Of a DNA stretch of 64,000 nt, positions 60,301 to 63,055 are shown piece by piece. Origin of the DNA: Rhipicephalus microplus (Eukaryota > Arthropoda > Arachnida > Ixodida > Ixodidae); assembly GCF_043290135.1 (NCBI RefSeq), contig NC_134710.1:254993592-255057591 (forward strand), in the 5' to 3' direction. Numbering within the stretch: position 1 is the first letter of the stretch; each line of letters starts with the position of its first letter. Under the pieces are notes generated by a model. That model made no database searches, was not told where the DNA came from, and saw only the letters and a list, made by a program, of their open reading frames with translations. A program made the translations under genes and the position numbers.

Positions 60301-60476
60301 AAGGAGAAGTGCAACATTGTAGTGCAAGCACTCACCTTGTCGTTGATCCAGAACATGACCTCGTCACAATGGCGCAGAAACTGAACCAATACCAATGCTT
60401 GCTGCAGCTTCTGTCCCTTGTCTGCCAATTTTCTCAGGAGAAGCTCCCAGAGCCGATGAAGCTCATCAAGGCATTG
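3220..60476 (-). CDS. alpha-Spec: alpha-spectrin (non-erythroid type), central part, 26 exons, both ends outside window
   Basis: Alpha-spectrin pairs with beta-spectrin into tetramers that cross-link actin under the plasma membrane. The protein is a chain of ~106-residue three-helix repeats, with an SH3 domain in the middle and EF-hands at the C-terminus. Here 25 exons join in frame into ~1,255 codons that follow vertebrate alpha-II spectrin collinearly, from about residue 125 to about residue 1,440 of ~2,470 (estimated from memory). Repeat hallmarks are frequent: RDx[38 protein letters not shown]. The SH3 domain shows ALYDY, DWWKVEV and [10 protein letters not shown]. The start, first exons, last repeats, EF-hands and stop codon are not in the window. 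Introns range from 95 nt to ~5 kb and are full of transposons. No frameshift or stop was found in any exon, so the gene looks functional. Exon entries are numbered w1-w26 in transcription order. Confidence 0.97.
3369..4770. other. intron sequence without recognised features
   Basis: AT-rich alpha-spectrin intron above exon w26. I see no exon, RNA gene or clear repeat before the Tigger element at 4771. Confidence 0.6.
4771..6252 (-). mobile_element. Tigger-type DNA transposon derivative, copy 1
   Basis: Ends are CAGTCGAGCCCGCTTATAAC (left) and, from the right, CAGCCGAGCCCACATATAAC, with TA outside the right end. The minus strand keeps traces of a Tigger transposase C-terminus around 5165-5400 ([33 protein letters not shown]) but no intact DDE domain. 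It is closely related to the copy at 8925-10855. The GC-rich interior yields chance ORFs on both strands that are not host genes. Confidence 0.82.
6255..7890. other. intron sequence without recognised features
   Basis: Alpha-spectrin intron between the Tigger copy and mini-exon w25. No gene or clear repeat seen. Confidence 0.55.
7891..7932 (-). CDS. alpha-Spec: candidate alpha-spectrin mini-exon w25 (duplicate of the start of w26)
   Basis: 42 nt, 14 codons, [14 protein letters not shown], phase 0/0. Acceptor is CTCATGACAG; donor is CAG|GTACAT. It matches the first 14 codons of w26 ([14 protein letters not shown]) at 8 of 14 residues and 27 of 42 bases with no gap, so it looks like a duplicated exon start. 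Vertebrate alpha-spectrin has only one such segment between LERH and AFE. The reading frame, both splice sites and the EIDAR core are intact, which argues against a decayed copy. Expression is unproven. Confidence 0.7.
7933..8802. other. intron between w24 and w25, no recognised features
   Basis: 870 nt of AT-rich sequence. No further spectrin-like exon was found here by matching EIDAR-type motifs in the translated frames. Confidence 0.55.
8803..8902 (-). CDS. alpha-Spec: alpha-spectrin exon w24
   Basis: 100 nt: one base completing arginine, then 33 codons [20 protein letters not shown] and [13 protein letters not shown]. Acceptor is TTTTCAG; donor is CTG|GTGAGT. Joined to w26 it gives [18 protein letters not shown], matching vertebrate [18 protein letters not shown] one for one. 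Joined to w25 it gives [17 protein letters not shown] Tigger element starts 22 bases above the acceptor. Confidence 0.95.
8925..10855 (-). mobile_element. Tigger-type DNA transposon derivative, copy 2
   Basis: The left end is CAGTCGAGCCCACTTATAAC; the right end, read inward, is CATTTGAGCCCACATATAAC, followed by TA. Minus-strand remnants near 9228-9540 read [31 protein letters not shown] and FRKADFV, typical of Tigger C-termini. Compared with copy 1 it has extra sequence near 9630-9990 and a 44-nt snap-back insertion near 10531-10574. It starts 22 bases from exon w24. Confidence 0.84.
10535..10568. repeat. perfect 15-bp inverted repeat (hairpin) inside Tigger copy 2
   Basis: The arms CATGGAGGAAGGAAA and its exact complement are separated by CAGC. 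The block is flanked by TCGGGG on both sides. The matching place in Tigger copy 1 has neither the hairpin nor the second TCGGGG. Confidence 0.9.
10858..11626. other. intron sequence without recognised features
   Basis: Between the Tigger copy and the pogo relic. No exon or clear repeat seen. Confidence 0.5.
11631..12182 (-). mobile_element. truncated pogo-type transposon with DDE fragment
   Basis: The left end CCGTATTTACTCGATTCTAC matches the inverted repeat of the element at 44327-45452. The minus strand reads [42 protein letters not shown] and [12 protein letters not shown], a pogo-family DDE domain around its first aspartate. The frame then jumps from ANEKNGW to terminal sequence, so the second and third catalytic regions are deleted. 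The N-terminal DNA-binding part is also missing. A 34-bp segment is repeated at 12043-12076 and 12149-12182. Confidence 0.8.
12043..12182. repeat. 34-bp direct repeat, two copies 106 bp apart
   Basis: GACATTTGYGCCGATTGCTA followed by CAAGCGACCGCACG occurs at 12043-12076 and 12149-12182 with one difference. It lies at the truncated end of the pogo relic. Confidence 0.85.
12240..12590. mobile_element. terminal fragment of a TTAA-type (Kolobok-like) element
   Basis: It ends GCCGCGTCCCCCC followed by TTAA at 12591-12594, with AAAAATCGATTTTT just inside. The complete element at 49863-52189 has the same arrangement at its right end (AAAAATCGATTTTT, then GTGTCCCCC-TTAA). The other end is not visible, so this is a fragment. 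The left limit is approximate. Confidence 0.6.
13124..13305 (-). CDS. alpha-Spec: alpha-spectrin exon w23
   Basis: 182 nt: [20 protein letters not shown], a helix ending [16 protein letters not shown], and phase 2 (AG|GTGCAG). The split arginine is completed by w24, giving RDLTSW. Acceptor is TTGTAG. Vertebrate alpha-II spectrin has LIQSHPESAED and DLQRFLSDFRDLMSW at these places. Confidence 0.95.
13306..15820. other. intron with local low-complexity repeats, no gene recognised
   Basis: CTGGCAGC/AGCCAGAG-rich words recur at 14590-14650 and 15415-15465, and GAGAAAAACGARCGCC occurs twice (15358 and 15411). A moderately GC-rich patch at 13860-14240 may be a decayed transposon, but no ends or protein motif are recognisable. 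Confidence 0.45.
15821..16057 (-). CDS. alpha-Spec: alpha-spectrin exon w22
   Basis: 79 codons, phase 0/0: [52 protein letters not shown] and DLTALGDR. Acceptor is TTGCAG; donor is AGA|GTGAGT. Confidence 0.97.
16780..17230. repeat. AT-rich interspersed repeat, copy 1
   Basis: Shares long stretches with 49130-49500: AATCTGCAC, CAAAGTTGCTTCCACTT, TTGAACCAAAAA and TAGTTGG.TCAT. No inverted-repeat end is seen in this copy. The family is defined by the copy at 48850-49551. Confidence 0.6.
17349..17540 (-). CDS. alpha-Spec: alpha-spectrin exon w21
   Basis: 64 codons, phase 0/0: [40 protein letters not shown] and [10 protein letters not shown]. Acceptor is AATGCAG; donor is GAG|GTAAGT. It passes straight into DLNQKW of w22, without the long loop vertebrate alpha-II spectrin carries here (calpain site and calmodulin-binding segment). 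Confidence 0.96.
18190..18440 (+). repeat. unclassified interspersed repeat, copy 2 (see 690-930)
   Basis: Matches 690-930 in order through GGGTTAGGG, GGTTTGATTGA, TTTTGAGGCTGG, GCAAATTTCAT and CTGTTGCACCCCTG. No coding content. Confidence 0.6.
18625..18815. repeat. diverged tandem duplication, ~90-bp unit
   Basis: TATTAATTACTTGRTARTA, TAGATCTGAAAGAYACCG and the following A-rich stretch occur twice in a row with about 20 percent difference. No gene. Confidence 0.6.
19735..19995 (-). CDS. alpha-Spec: alpha-spectrin exon w20, second half of SH3 domain and following repeat
   Basis: 87 codons, phase 0/0. [20 protein letters not shown] completes the SH3 fold, followed by [13 protein letters not shown], a repeat helix and AQWIKDK. 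Acceptor is TATGCAG; donor is AAG|GTATTC. Confidence 0.97.
20132..22718. mobile_element. large Tigger-type shell with a nested repeat
   Basis: Left end is CAGTCGAACCCGTTTATAAC; right end, read inward, is CTGTGAAACCCGCTTATAAC, followed by TA at 22719-22720. The interior is GC-richer than the flanking intron and has no intact transposase. About 20890-21540 is a separate repeat, also found at 58690-59830. Open frames here, including one of 159 codons, show no family signature. Confidence 0.7.
20890..21540 (+). repeat. unclassified interspersed repeat carrying a tRNA-Ala-like segment, copy 1
   Basis: Collinear with the reverse strand of 58690-59830: CAGCGAAAGCTGGAAGA, TATGTAGTAGG, GAAGTGGGTATGCGC, ATGCTTGAAC-type sequence, a tRNA-like block, a T run, then GTCTCATAACAGCTTTCGC. 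The tRNA-like block (about 21352-21420) contains GTAGCTCAGTGGTAAAATAC, an anticodon arm with loop CTGGCAC (GGC, alanine) and GTTCAAGTCC. The T stem and acceptor stem do not pair well, so it is not a working tRNA gene. Confidence 0.65.
23671..24480 (-). mobile_element. decayed Tigger-type relic
   Basis: Starts TA-CAGTAGAATCTTGGCAAT like other pogo ends here. The minus strand near 24170-24390 keeps [18 protein letters not shown], a C-terminal transposase-like tail. It is a diverged relative of 54300-54800: both contain ATCCGYGTGCACTGGC and CAGCTGGC..CC.CAAA. The right end was not found. Confidence 0.5.
24661..24795 (-). CDS. alpha-Spec: alpha-spectrin exon w19, first half of SH3 domain
   Basis: 45 codons, phase 0/0: [14 protein letters not shown] then the SH3 start [20 protein letters not shown] and [16 protein letters not shown] is the SH3 signature and forms part of the proline-peptide groove. 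Acceptor is TTGCAG; donor is AAG|GTTAGT. Introns on both sides exceed 4 kb. Confidence 0.97.
24796..26160. other. intron sequence without recognised features
   Basis: AT-rich alpha-spectrin intron above exon w19. No repeat, RNA gene or exon seen. Confidence 0.55.
26499..26789. repeat. perfect 143-bp tandem duplication
   Basis: 26499-26641 and 26647-26789 are identical by eye over 143 bases, starting GACAGATTACGTGACTCAAG and ending GTCAATATCATTTTT. The perfect identity implies a recent event or an assembly duplication. Confidence 0.9.
26925..27081 (-). mobile_element. 5'-truncated SINE with 14-bp target duplication
   Basis: Reverse-strand SINE body (GATTTGTGGGGTTTAACGTC to TTTCCGCCTCCATCGGAAAT) without its tRNA head. 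ATGATTTGACTTGA flanks it at 26911-26924 and 27082-27095, as expected for LINE-driven insertion. Confidence 0.9.
27262..27310. repeat. nested palindrome (snap-back insertion)
   Basis: Outer arms CACGGCCGCCT (27262-27272) and AGGCGGCCGTG (27300-27310) are perfect complements. Between them is the 18-bp perfect palindrome GGATCGGGCGCCCGATCC (27273-27290). TGTTTACC flanks the block on both sides (27255-27262 and 27311-27318). Confidence 0.9.
27568..27797 (-). mobile_element. diverged full-length SINE
   Basis: Reverse-strand copy with TTTAACGTCCCGAAAC, GCCGTAGTGGAGGGATCC, TGGGGTTCTTTACC and the tRNA head CCATAACCACTAGACCACCG at the upper end. No clear target duplication was found. Confidence 0.82.
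27832..28795 (-). mobile_element. Tigger-type derivative with perfect 23-bp inverted repeats
   Basis: Both ends begin CAGTGAAACCTCGTTAAACC and continue GTA, identical for 23 bases, with TA outside each end (27830-27831 and 28796-28797). The minus strand near 28000-28348 keeps a transposase C-terminus: an acidic stretch with [11 protein letters not shown], then [10 protein letters not shown], like the ITDFF tail of the element at 60608-63053. The core transposase is deleted. The good ends suggest recent mobilisation by a related element. Confidence 0.86.
29039..29131 (-). CDS. alpha-Spec: alpha-spectrin exon w18, just before the SH3 domain
   Basis: 31 codons, [20 protein letters not shown] then [11 protein letters not shown], phase 0/0. 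Acceptor is GTCAG; donor is AGG|GTGAGA. The ending EQAQ.CR precedes the SH3-bearing repeat as in vertebrates. Confidence 0.95.
29605..30424 (-). mobile_element. probable Tigger relic with a 73-codon open frame of unknown type
   Basis: TA-CAGTCAGACTTGAG at the left and CAGAAGAATCTTGATTATAC, followed by TA, read inward from the right, resemble diverged pogo ends. The minus strand 29830-30051 is open and protein-like: [40 protein letters not shown], then CEHRKSKKV and a stop. I do not recognise the family. It may be a transposase remnant or a captured fragment. Confidence 0.45.
31460..31609 (-). CDS. alpha-Spec: alpha-spectrin exon w17
   Basis: 50 codons with [31 protein letters not shown] and [10 protein letters not shown], phase 0/0. 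Acceptor is CTGCAG. The donor GAG|GTCTGC is weak but is fixed by the frame into w18 ([10 protein letters not shown]). Confidence 0.96.
31610..33029. other. intron sequence, one short tandem repeat
   Basis: CTCCACCACATCAAATA occurs twice with a 20-base period at 32463-32499. A GC-richer patch near 32100-32200 is unassigned. Nothing else seen. Confidence 0.5.
33030..33220 (-). CDS. alpha-Spec: alpha-spectrin exon w16
   Basis: 191 nt: two bases completing glycine, then 63 codons [20 protein letters not shown] through LSEKWQQLK. Acceptor is TTTTTTCAG; donor is AAA|GTGAGT. Confidence 0.96.
33221..34558. other. intron with a small imperfect hairpin
   Basis: GGGATTTGCCC and GGGTAAATCCC (33449-33479) form an 11-bp stem with one mismatch. 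No gene or larger repeat recognised. Confidence 0.45.
34559..34802 (-). CDS. alpha-Spec: alpha-spectrin exon w15
   Basis: 244 nt, ending in phase 1: [20 protein letters not shown] through [17 protein letters not shown] plus G. Acceptor is CGCAG; donor is G|GTACCT. The phrase [13 protein letters not shown] is invariant against vertebrate alpha-II spectrin. Confidence 0.96.
35027..35095 (-). CDS. alpha-Spec: alpha-spectrin exon w14
   Basis: 23 codons, [20 protein letters not shown] then SHS, phase 0/0. Acceptor is TTTTAG; donor is TCC|GTGAGT. It joins w15 as SHS-DRVDG, matching vertebrate AHQDRIDG. Confidence 0.94.
35096..36642. other. intron sequence without recognised features
   Basis: AT-rich alpha-spectrin intron between w13 and w14. 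Nothing supported. Confidence 0.55.
36643..36817 (-). CDS. alpha-Spec: alpha-spectrin exon w13
   Basis: 175 nt: one base completing the split serine, then 58 codons with [32 protein letters not shown] and MSEDCGK. Acceptor is TTACAG; donor is AAG|GTACCA. The upstream intron is 4.4 kb. Confidence 0.95.
37927..38447. mobile_element. 521-bp inverted-repeat element (MITE), family unknown
   Basis: Left end is CTATACTCTGTTTCACACAT and right end, read inward, is CTATACTCTGTTTCATACAT. The repeats extend about 25 bases with few mismatches. There is no clear target duplication and no transposase. The interior includes a 14-bp perfect palindrome at 38143-38156. Confidence 0.75.
39079..40200 (+). mobile_element. 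Mutator/Kolobok-like transposon relic, N-terminal transposase half
   Basis: The plus strand at 39590-40020 reads, over several frames, [60 protein letters not shown] and [15 protein letters not shown]. This matches the front half of the Mutator-like transposase family common in ticks and cnidarians (recalled, not searched). Frameshifts and stops break it. Its left end, GATGCGGGTCGAAAAACGCG, resembles the terminal repeat at 52150-52189. The right limit is approximate. Confidence 0.7.
40330..40510. repeat. extremely AT-rich stretch with short palindromes
   Basis: Runs such as TATATAAAAATAATATATA and AAATTTATAAAAAAATTTAT dominate. No coding potential. Confidence 0.6.
40520..40776. repeat. AT-rich interspersed repeat, copy 2
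   Basis: Related to 49310-49551: TCAAATCCTGCTACTA, TAGTTAGGTCATAATAAA, ACTATTCGCTTC and the terminal CACACAAGCCTA. 5'-truncated relative to the copy at 48850. Confidence 0.65.
41249..41391 (-). CDS. alpha-Spec: alpha-spectrin exon w12
   Basis: 143 nt: [20 protein letters not shown] through [10 protein letters not shown], ending in phase 2 (AG|GTGCAT). The split codon is a serine completed by w13. Acceptor is TTTCAG. Confidence 0.95.
41392..42901. other. intron sequence without recognised features
   Basis: Alpha-spectrin intron between w11 and w12. No exon or known repeat seen. Confidence 0.55.
42902..43057 (-). CDS. alpha-Spec: alpha-spectrin exon w11
   Basis: 52 codons, [20 protein letters not shown] through KIAMDESYL, phase 0/0. 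Acceptor is TTCGAAG; donor is CTG|GTAAGT. The 95-nt intron to w10 is the shortest in the window. Confidence 0.95.
43153..43230 (-). CDS. alpha-Spec: alpha-spectrin exon w10
   Basis: 26 codons, [20 protein letters not shown] then AQRRAA, phase 0/0. Acceptor is TTTTCAG; donor is GCT|GTAAGT. A LINE reverse-transcriptase fragment begins about 10-50 bases above the acceptor on the opposite strand. Confidence 0.95.
43240..45640 (+). mobile_element. 5'-truncated non-LTR retrotransposon (CR1/Jockey-like), interrupted by a pogo element
   Basis: The plus strand reads [15 protein letters not shown] (reverse-transcriptase motif) at ~43330. A YTDD catalytic box at 43431-43442 is in a shifted frame, so the enzyme is broken. 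From 43792 comes an intact 149-codon C-terminal stretch with [30 protein letters not shown] and [17 protein letters not shown]. Its 3' UTR is split at 44326 by the pogo element and resumes at 45453, ending in repeated AAACTCT units. It is antisense to the spectrin gene. Confidence 0.85.
44327..45452 (+). mobile_element. pogo-type transposon, internally deleted, both ends present
   Basis: Left end is CCATAATTACTCGAATCTAA; right end, read inward, is CCGTATTTACTCGATTCTAC, with TA outside both. The plus strand encodes a psq/CENP-B-type helix-turn-helix: [32 protein letters not shown] and [20 protein letters not shown]. Further on are DDE fragments ([18 protein letters not shown]) in broken frames. 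The second and third catalytic regions are missing at the same junction as in the copy at 11631. It lies inside the LINE 3' UTR. Confidence 0.85.
45738..45986 (-). CDS. alpha-Spec: alpha-spectrin exon w9
   Basis: 83 codons, phase 0/0. It contains [20 protein letters not shown] and [20 protein letters not shown], nearly identical to vertebrate alpha-II spectrin. Acceptor is CTTGCAG; donor is AAG|GTATGG. A LINE with a nested pogo element fills the 2.5-kb intron below it. Confidence 0.97.
46307..46408 (-). CDS. alpha-Spec: alpha-spectrin exon w8
   Basis: 34 codons, [20 protein letters not shown] through [10 protein letters not shown], phase 0/0. Acceptor is TTACAG; donor is AAG|GTAACG. The upstream intron is 109 nt. 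Confidence 0.95.
46518..46691 (-). CDS. alpha-Spec: alpha-spectrin exon w7
   Basis: 58 codons, [20 protein letters not shown] onward through [16 protein letters not shown], phase 0/0. Acceptor is TTTCAG; donor is AAG|GTGCTT. The [16 protein letters not shown] motif recurs near w24 and w26, where the gene splits it differently. Confidence 0.96.
47474..47590 (-). CDS. alpha-Spec: alpha-spectrin exon w6 with a GC splice donor
   Basis: 39 codons, [19 protein letters not shown] through [10 protein letters not shown], phase 0/0. Acceptor is TTTGCAG. The donor is AAG|GCAAGT, the classical context of a GC-AG intron. Using the nearest GT (four bases further on) would break the frame into w7 ([13 protein letters not shown]). 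The upstream intron is only 134 nt. Confidence 0.93.
47725..47869 (-). CDS. alpha-Spec: alpha-spectrin exon w5 (acceptor next to a SINE)
   Basis: 145 nt: one base finishing the arginine codon from w4, then 48 codons with [20 protein letters not shown] and [16 protein letters not shown], ending ALEDK. Donor is AAG|GTAGGG. The acceptor is CTTGCAG|A, with a SINE inserted from 47884 upward, so most of the usual branch-point region is SINE sequence. The previous intron is 5.2 kb. Confidence 0.96.
47884..48019 (-). mobile_element. truncated SINE beside the acceptor of exon w5
   Basis: Reverse-strand SINE 3' half (GATTTGTGGGGTTTAACATT through TTTCTTCAACGTCCACC). CAAGCACAATG flanks it at 47873-47883 and 48020-48030. 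The lower copy is directly next to the acceptor AG of exon w5. It has the same sense as the spectrin gene. Confidence 0.9.
48605..48670. repeat. tandem pair of perfect 32-bp repeats, period 34
   Basis: GACTGTGCCAGGCTAATGGC plus AGTGGAGCACAT occurs at 48605-48636 and 48639-48670 with no difference. No gene nearby. Confidence 0.9.
48850..49551. mobile_element. 702-bp AT-rich element with short inverted repeats (family type copy)
   Basis: Begins TAGGCTTGTGCGAACATTCG and ends TTCACTATTTGCACAAGCCTA, giving ~14-bp inverted ends. The centre has TTCACTGCAGTGAA palindromes near 49018 and 49090. Diverged partial copies lie at 16780-17230 and 40520-40776. No transposase. Confidence 0.6.
49863..52189 (-). 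mobile_element. Kolobok/Mutator-like transposon with TTAA target and C-terminal transposase half
   Basis: TTAA lies at 49859-49862 and 52190-52193. The ends read inward GGGGGACATAGGACCC and GGGGGACACGGGTC. The minus strand at 50754-51050 reads [40 protein letters not shown] and [20 protein letters not shown], typical of the back half of Mutator-like transposases in ticks. Decayed frames follow down to ~50430. The minus frame 51047-51757 (236 codons) is alanine-rich with [16 protein letters not shown]. The front catalytic half seen at 39590-40020 is absent, so this is an internally deleted copy. Confidence 0.72.
52194..53030. other. intron sequence without recognised features
   Basis: Between the TTAA element and exon w4. 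AT-rich, nothing supported. Confidence 0.5.
53031..53122 (-). CDS. alpha-Spec: alpha-spectrin exon w4
   Basis: 92 nt, reading [20 protein letters not shown] then [10 protein letters not shown], and ending in phase 2 (AG|GTTTGT). The split arginine codon is completed by the first base of w5, giving the conserved RFNRDADET. Acceptor is TTTCAG. Confidence 0.95.
53613..53851 (-). mobile_element. full-length SINE with 15-bp target duplication
   Basis: Reverse-strand SINE with the complete tRNA head at the upper end (CCTTAGCCACTAGACCACCG, B box complement GGATTTGATCCC). GTGCAGAGATACTGC flanks it at 53598-53612 and 53852-53866. Good agreement with the copy at 1384. Confidence 0.93.
54150..55260 (-). 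mobile_element. decayed Tigger-type relic, copy 2 of the 23671 family
   Basis: Shares CGCGTGCACTGGC, CAGCTGGCTGCCGCAAA and a minus-strand 133-codon frame with 23671-24480. A G-rich run (GGGGGGAGGGGGGGGG) lies near 54172. The ends are not clear. No catalytic motif is visible. Confidence 0.5.
55745..55849 (-). CDS. alpha-Spec: alpha-spectrin exon w3
   Basis: 35 codons, phase 0/0. It starts [20 protein letters not shown] and ends IRKRRE. Acceptor is AATAG|GAC; donor is GAG|GTAGGA. It continues directly into ELNEAW of w4. Confidence 0.95.
55965..56048 (-). CDS. alpha-Spec: alpha-spectrin exon w2
   Basis: 28 codons, phase 0/0. It contains [20 protein letters not shown], the conserved helix A-B segment that vertebrate alpha-II spectrin has as [19 protein letters not shown]. 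Acceptor is CCGCAG; donor is AAG|GTATTC. Only 115 nt of intron separate it from w3, while 4.3 kb of intron lie upstream. Confidence 0.96.
56049..57240. other. intron with one short direct repeat
   Basis: GATAGCCTTTAGTTCTGA occurs at 56741-56758 and 56763-56780. Otherwise no gene or repeat is recognised. Confidence 0.5.
57248..58310. mobile_element. mosaic of pogo-type fragments
   Basis: CCGTATTTACTCGCGTAATC at 57248 is the end of a pogo family related to the elements at 11631 and 44327, repeated internally as CTCGCATAATTCTCGCA. A different end, CAGTTGAATTTCATTATTTC read inward from ~58314, closes the block on the upper side (TA follows), so at least two elements are involved. No protein motif. 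Confidence 0.5.
58690..59830 (-). repeat. unclassified repeat with tRNA-Ala-like segment, copy 2, split by a LINE tail
   Basis: Reverse-strand relative of 20890-21540. It has CTTTCGCTCTGACTGTGCTG at the upper end, CATACCCACTTCAGGC at ~59550, a tRNA-like block at ~58830-58895 and TGTCCGCCACTG at ~58745. Sequence at 59047-59519 is foreign. The related copy at 20890 lacks it. Confidence 0.65.
59047..59519 (+). mobile_element. 3' end of a non-LTR retrotransposon inserted in the repeat
   Basis: The plus strand reads [18 protein letters not shown], then after a frameshift [20 protein letters not shown] and [18 protein letters not shown], a reverse-transcriptase C-terminus of the CR1/Jockey kind. 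It ends in AATAAATAAATAAATAAA. Severely 5'-truncated, as is usual for such insertions. Confidence 0.8.
59969..60141. mobile_element. 173-bp pogo-type MITE
   Basis: Ends CACTGAAACCTTGATATAAC and, from the right, CACTGAAACTTCATTATTAC, with TA outside both (59967-59968 and 60142-60143). No coding content. Confidence 0.82.
60336..60476 (-). CDS. alpha-Spec: alpha-spectrin exon w1 (end of an early spectrin repeat)
   Basis: 47 codons, phase 0 at both ends. It reads [20 protein letters not shown] and ends [11 protein letters not shown], matching the helix C to next-repeat helix A junction of vertebrate alpha-II spectrin. Acceptor is CTAG before CAATGC; donor is AAG|GTGAGTGC. The exon before it was not found up to 64000. 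Confidence 0.96.
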
Positions 60477-60607
60477 CTAGCACATCAAAGAGAATAGAAA
60501 AAAATTACAGCTGTTCTTCACATGACCTCTTGCTATGCGGCACCATGAGCACAGTTAACACATCAAAACCATGTACTGAACTTATTCATATAGTATAGTT
60601 CAAACTA

Positions 60608-63053
60608 CAGCTAAACCTCGTTATAATGAGACGAGCTATAACAAAATAATGGATATAACAAGCAAATCCTAATTCCCCTTGAAAGTCCCCATACAAACCA
60701 ATGTATTCAAAACCTCATTTTAACGAGGAAAAATTTGCCTGTTATGGGATATAACGAACAAATTTTGTTAGGAAGTAAAATTTTGAGCCGATGTCACGAC
60801 AGTGCACAAGGCGAATTTGAGACGGCGCGCAGCGCGAGAACTGTATTTAGCAGTTCAAAACTCCCGCCACGCACCCTCCAGCAACGCGCGCAAAGCAGAC
60901 GGCACGCGCTGTTTCTGGAGTAGAGGTCGCTGCACTTGCGCCGCTTGGCTACCACCGACAGCGGAGCGCTCCGCAGCTCCGCGAACGTCTCGCCCTTTTC
61001 TTTTCTTTTGTGTCTTCTTTATATTCTCCCTCTACCCTTTCTCATGGCGCTGAGGCACGCTTTCTAATCTTACATACCCCTTTCCCCTTGAGTAACCGGT
61101 TCCTAGAGGGCAGCGCAAAAGAGCACCCCTTCTGCCCCTTCCTCTTCACAGTCACTTTCTCTGCAAGTGTTGTCGCTCGCCGATGTGAGCCGCGTTGCTT
61201 TTGCGTGCGTGTTTCTTCTCTTTTTCGACCGCTTCCGCCTTATCTTTTATCGTGCTGCGCTCGCGATTCCAGCAACATGAATGCGCCAGGCGGGAAGCGA
61301 AAGCGCATAACGCTAGATCAGAAGGTGGCTATGATAAGAGCCGTCGAATCGGGGACCAAGAAAGGCAACGTGGCAAGAGAATTTGGCGTATCGACGAGCA
61401 CACTGCCAACCATCTTGAGCAAGCAGGAGTCCATCATCGACGCTGTTGCACGTGGCGTGAAAGGAAGCGCTAAGAGGATGAGGGCACCTGCCTTTGAAGG
61501 GGTCGAAAGGGCCATTTTTAAAATGGTTCTTGGACACGCGGGCCGTGAATCTGCCGGTGAGCGGCGCCTTGCTGCAAAGAAAAGCGAGAGACTTTGCCTG
61601 CATCATGGGCTATGACAAGTTCGTAGCAAGTTCGGGTTGGCTCCAACGCTTCAAGGAGCGCCACGACATTGTCGGGAGAGCGGTCTGCGGCGAATCGCAA
61701 TCTGTCGACGAAGCAGAGGCTACCAAGTGGGCAAAAGAAAACATCGTGCGGCTGCTAAAAAAATACAGCGTGGAGAATATTTTTAACGTGGACGAAACCG
61801 CTCTCTTTTTCAAGATGTTGCCGCACAAGACAATAGCCCTCAAAGGCGAGCCGTGCCATGACGGCAAACAAAGTAAGCTGCGGATCACTGCGCTACTTTG
61901 TGCAAACATGACCGGCTCTGAGAAGCTGCCAATTTTCGTCATTGGCAAAAGTGCATCCCCTCGCTGCTTTAAGGGGAAGAGGCAGCTCCCAGTCAAGTGC
62001 GTACCCAATCGCAAAGCCTGGATGACCAGGGAGATTTTTTCAAAATGGCTTTGCGAATGGGACGAGAAGCTGGCAAAGGCAAACCGCAAGGTGTTCCTTG
62101 TTTTAGATAACTGCACCGCACACCATACTGCTGCCATGCTTCAAAACATTGAGCTGCTGTTCCTTCCTGCCAACTGCACAGCAAAAATACAGCCGCTTGA
62201 CCAAGGCGCGATTATGTCGCTGAAGGCAGGTTACCGCAAGCGTATGATAGACAAGCTCCTGCTCAACATGAGGATGAAGCGAGACACCGATGTTGACTTG
62301 TACGCTGCGCTCGAAATGCTTCAGGCGGCGTGGACGAGTGTTGCAAACTGCTTTCGACACGCCTCATTTGCCGCCGCACCAGAGGCCAGCGATGAGCCAT
62401 CAGACGAGCCCACTGTGCGGGACGGTTTCGCCACATCAGATGAAGTCGCTGCATCATGAACGGCACTTTGCGACGCTGGTGTCGTGCCTGACCGCGAGTC
62501 GTTTTGCGACTATGTGAGTGCGGACTCGGAAGTGGTGGCAACGGGGCAGCTCCTGGATGACGATATTGTGCGTGCTGTCAGTGATCATAACGAAACCAAT
62601 GACGATGACTCTGTTGACGAACAGGAGACAAACGTGCCGACGGCGTTGGAGGCATTAGACGCGGTGGACGTACTGTGCCGCTACTTCTGCGCTCACGAGG
62701 GGGGTGAAGATGGCTTGAACATTGCGGCCGCAGCTGAGCGAGCCATCGTTCGCATCAGGAAGATGCATCAACGTCCAATTACGGACTTCTTTGCAGCTAA
62801 GTCTGCCTGAAATGCAAGCTGTGTATTTTGAAGTGCATTAAAACAGGTGCATGACTTTTTCCTTTGTTATTTAAAAATGCGGTTATTTTGTTGCATACCA
62901 CAGTGCGGCGGGATGCTATTTCGCCCGCTATTTTTTGGGGTAAGTACAGTGCATAATATTTGCGGTAAATACCTGCTACGGCTATAACGAAGTATTGGTT
63001 ATAACGAGCAAATAGCGGTGGCCCTCCAATTTCGTTATAACGAGGTTTAACTG
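60608..63053 (+). mobile_element. Tigger transposon, 2.45 kb, both inverted repeats present
   Basis: Left end is CAGCTAAACCTCGTTATAAT; right end, read inward, is CAGTTAAACCTCGTTATAAC. TA flanks each end (60606-60607 and 63054-63055). One transposase gene (61277-62810) occupies the centre. It is the best-preserved DNA transposon in the window and may be the family that mobilised related MITEs. It lies in an intron upstream of exon w1, with the same inverted-repeat style as the element at 27832. Confidence 0.92.
61277..62810 (+). pseudogene. Tigger-type transposase, broken by one frameshift and one stop codon
   Basis: Starts MNAPGGKRKRITLDQKVAMI, a psq-type helix-turn-helix, then a CENP-B-type DNA-binding domain ending LPVSGALLQRKA. 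The catalytic triad is visible: NVDET (61791), LVLDNCTAH (62106) and QPLDQG (62199). The tail is acidic and ends RPITDFFAAKSA. The frame shifts in the A run at 61515-61523, and a TGA at 62457 splits the C-terminus, which resumes in the same frame. Length without the breaks is ~510 codons, normal for Tigger. These two lesions make it non-autonomous unless they are sequencing errors. Confidence 0.9.
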
Positions 63054-63055
63054 TA

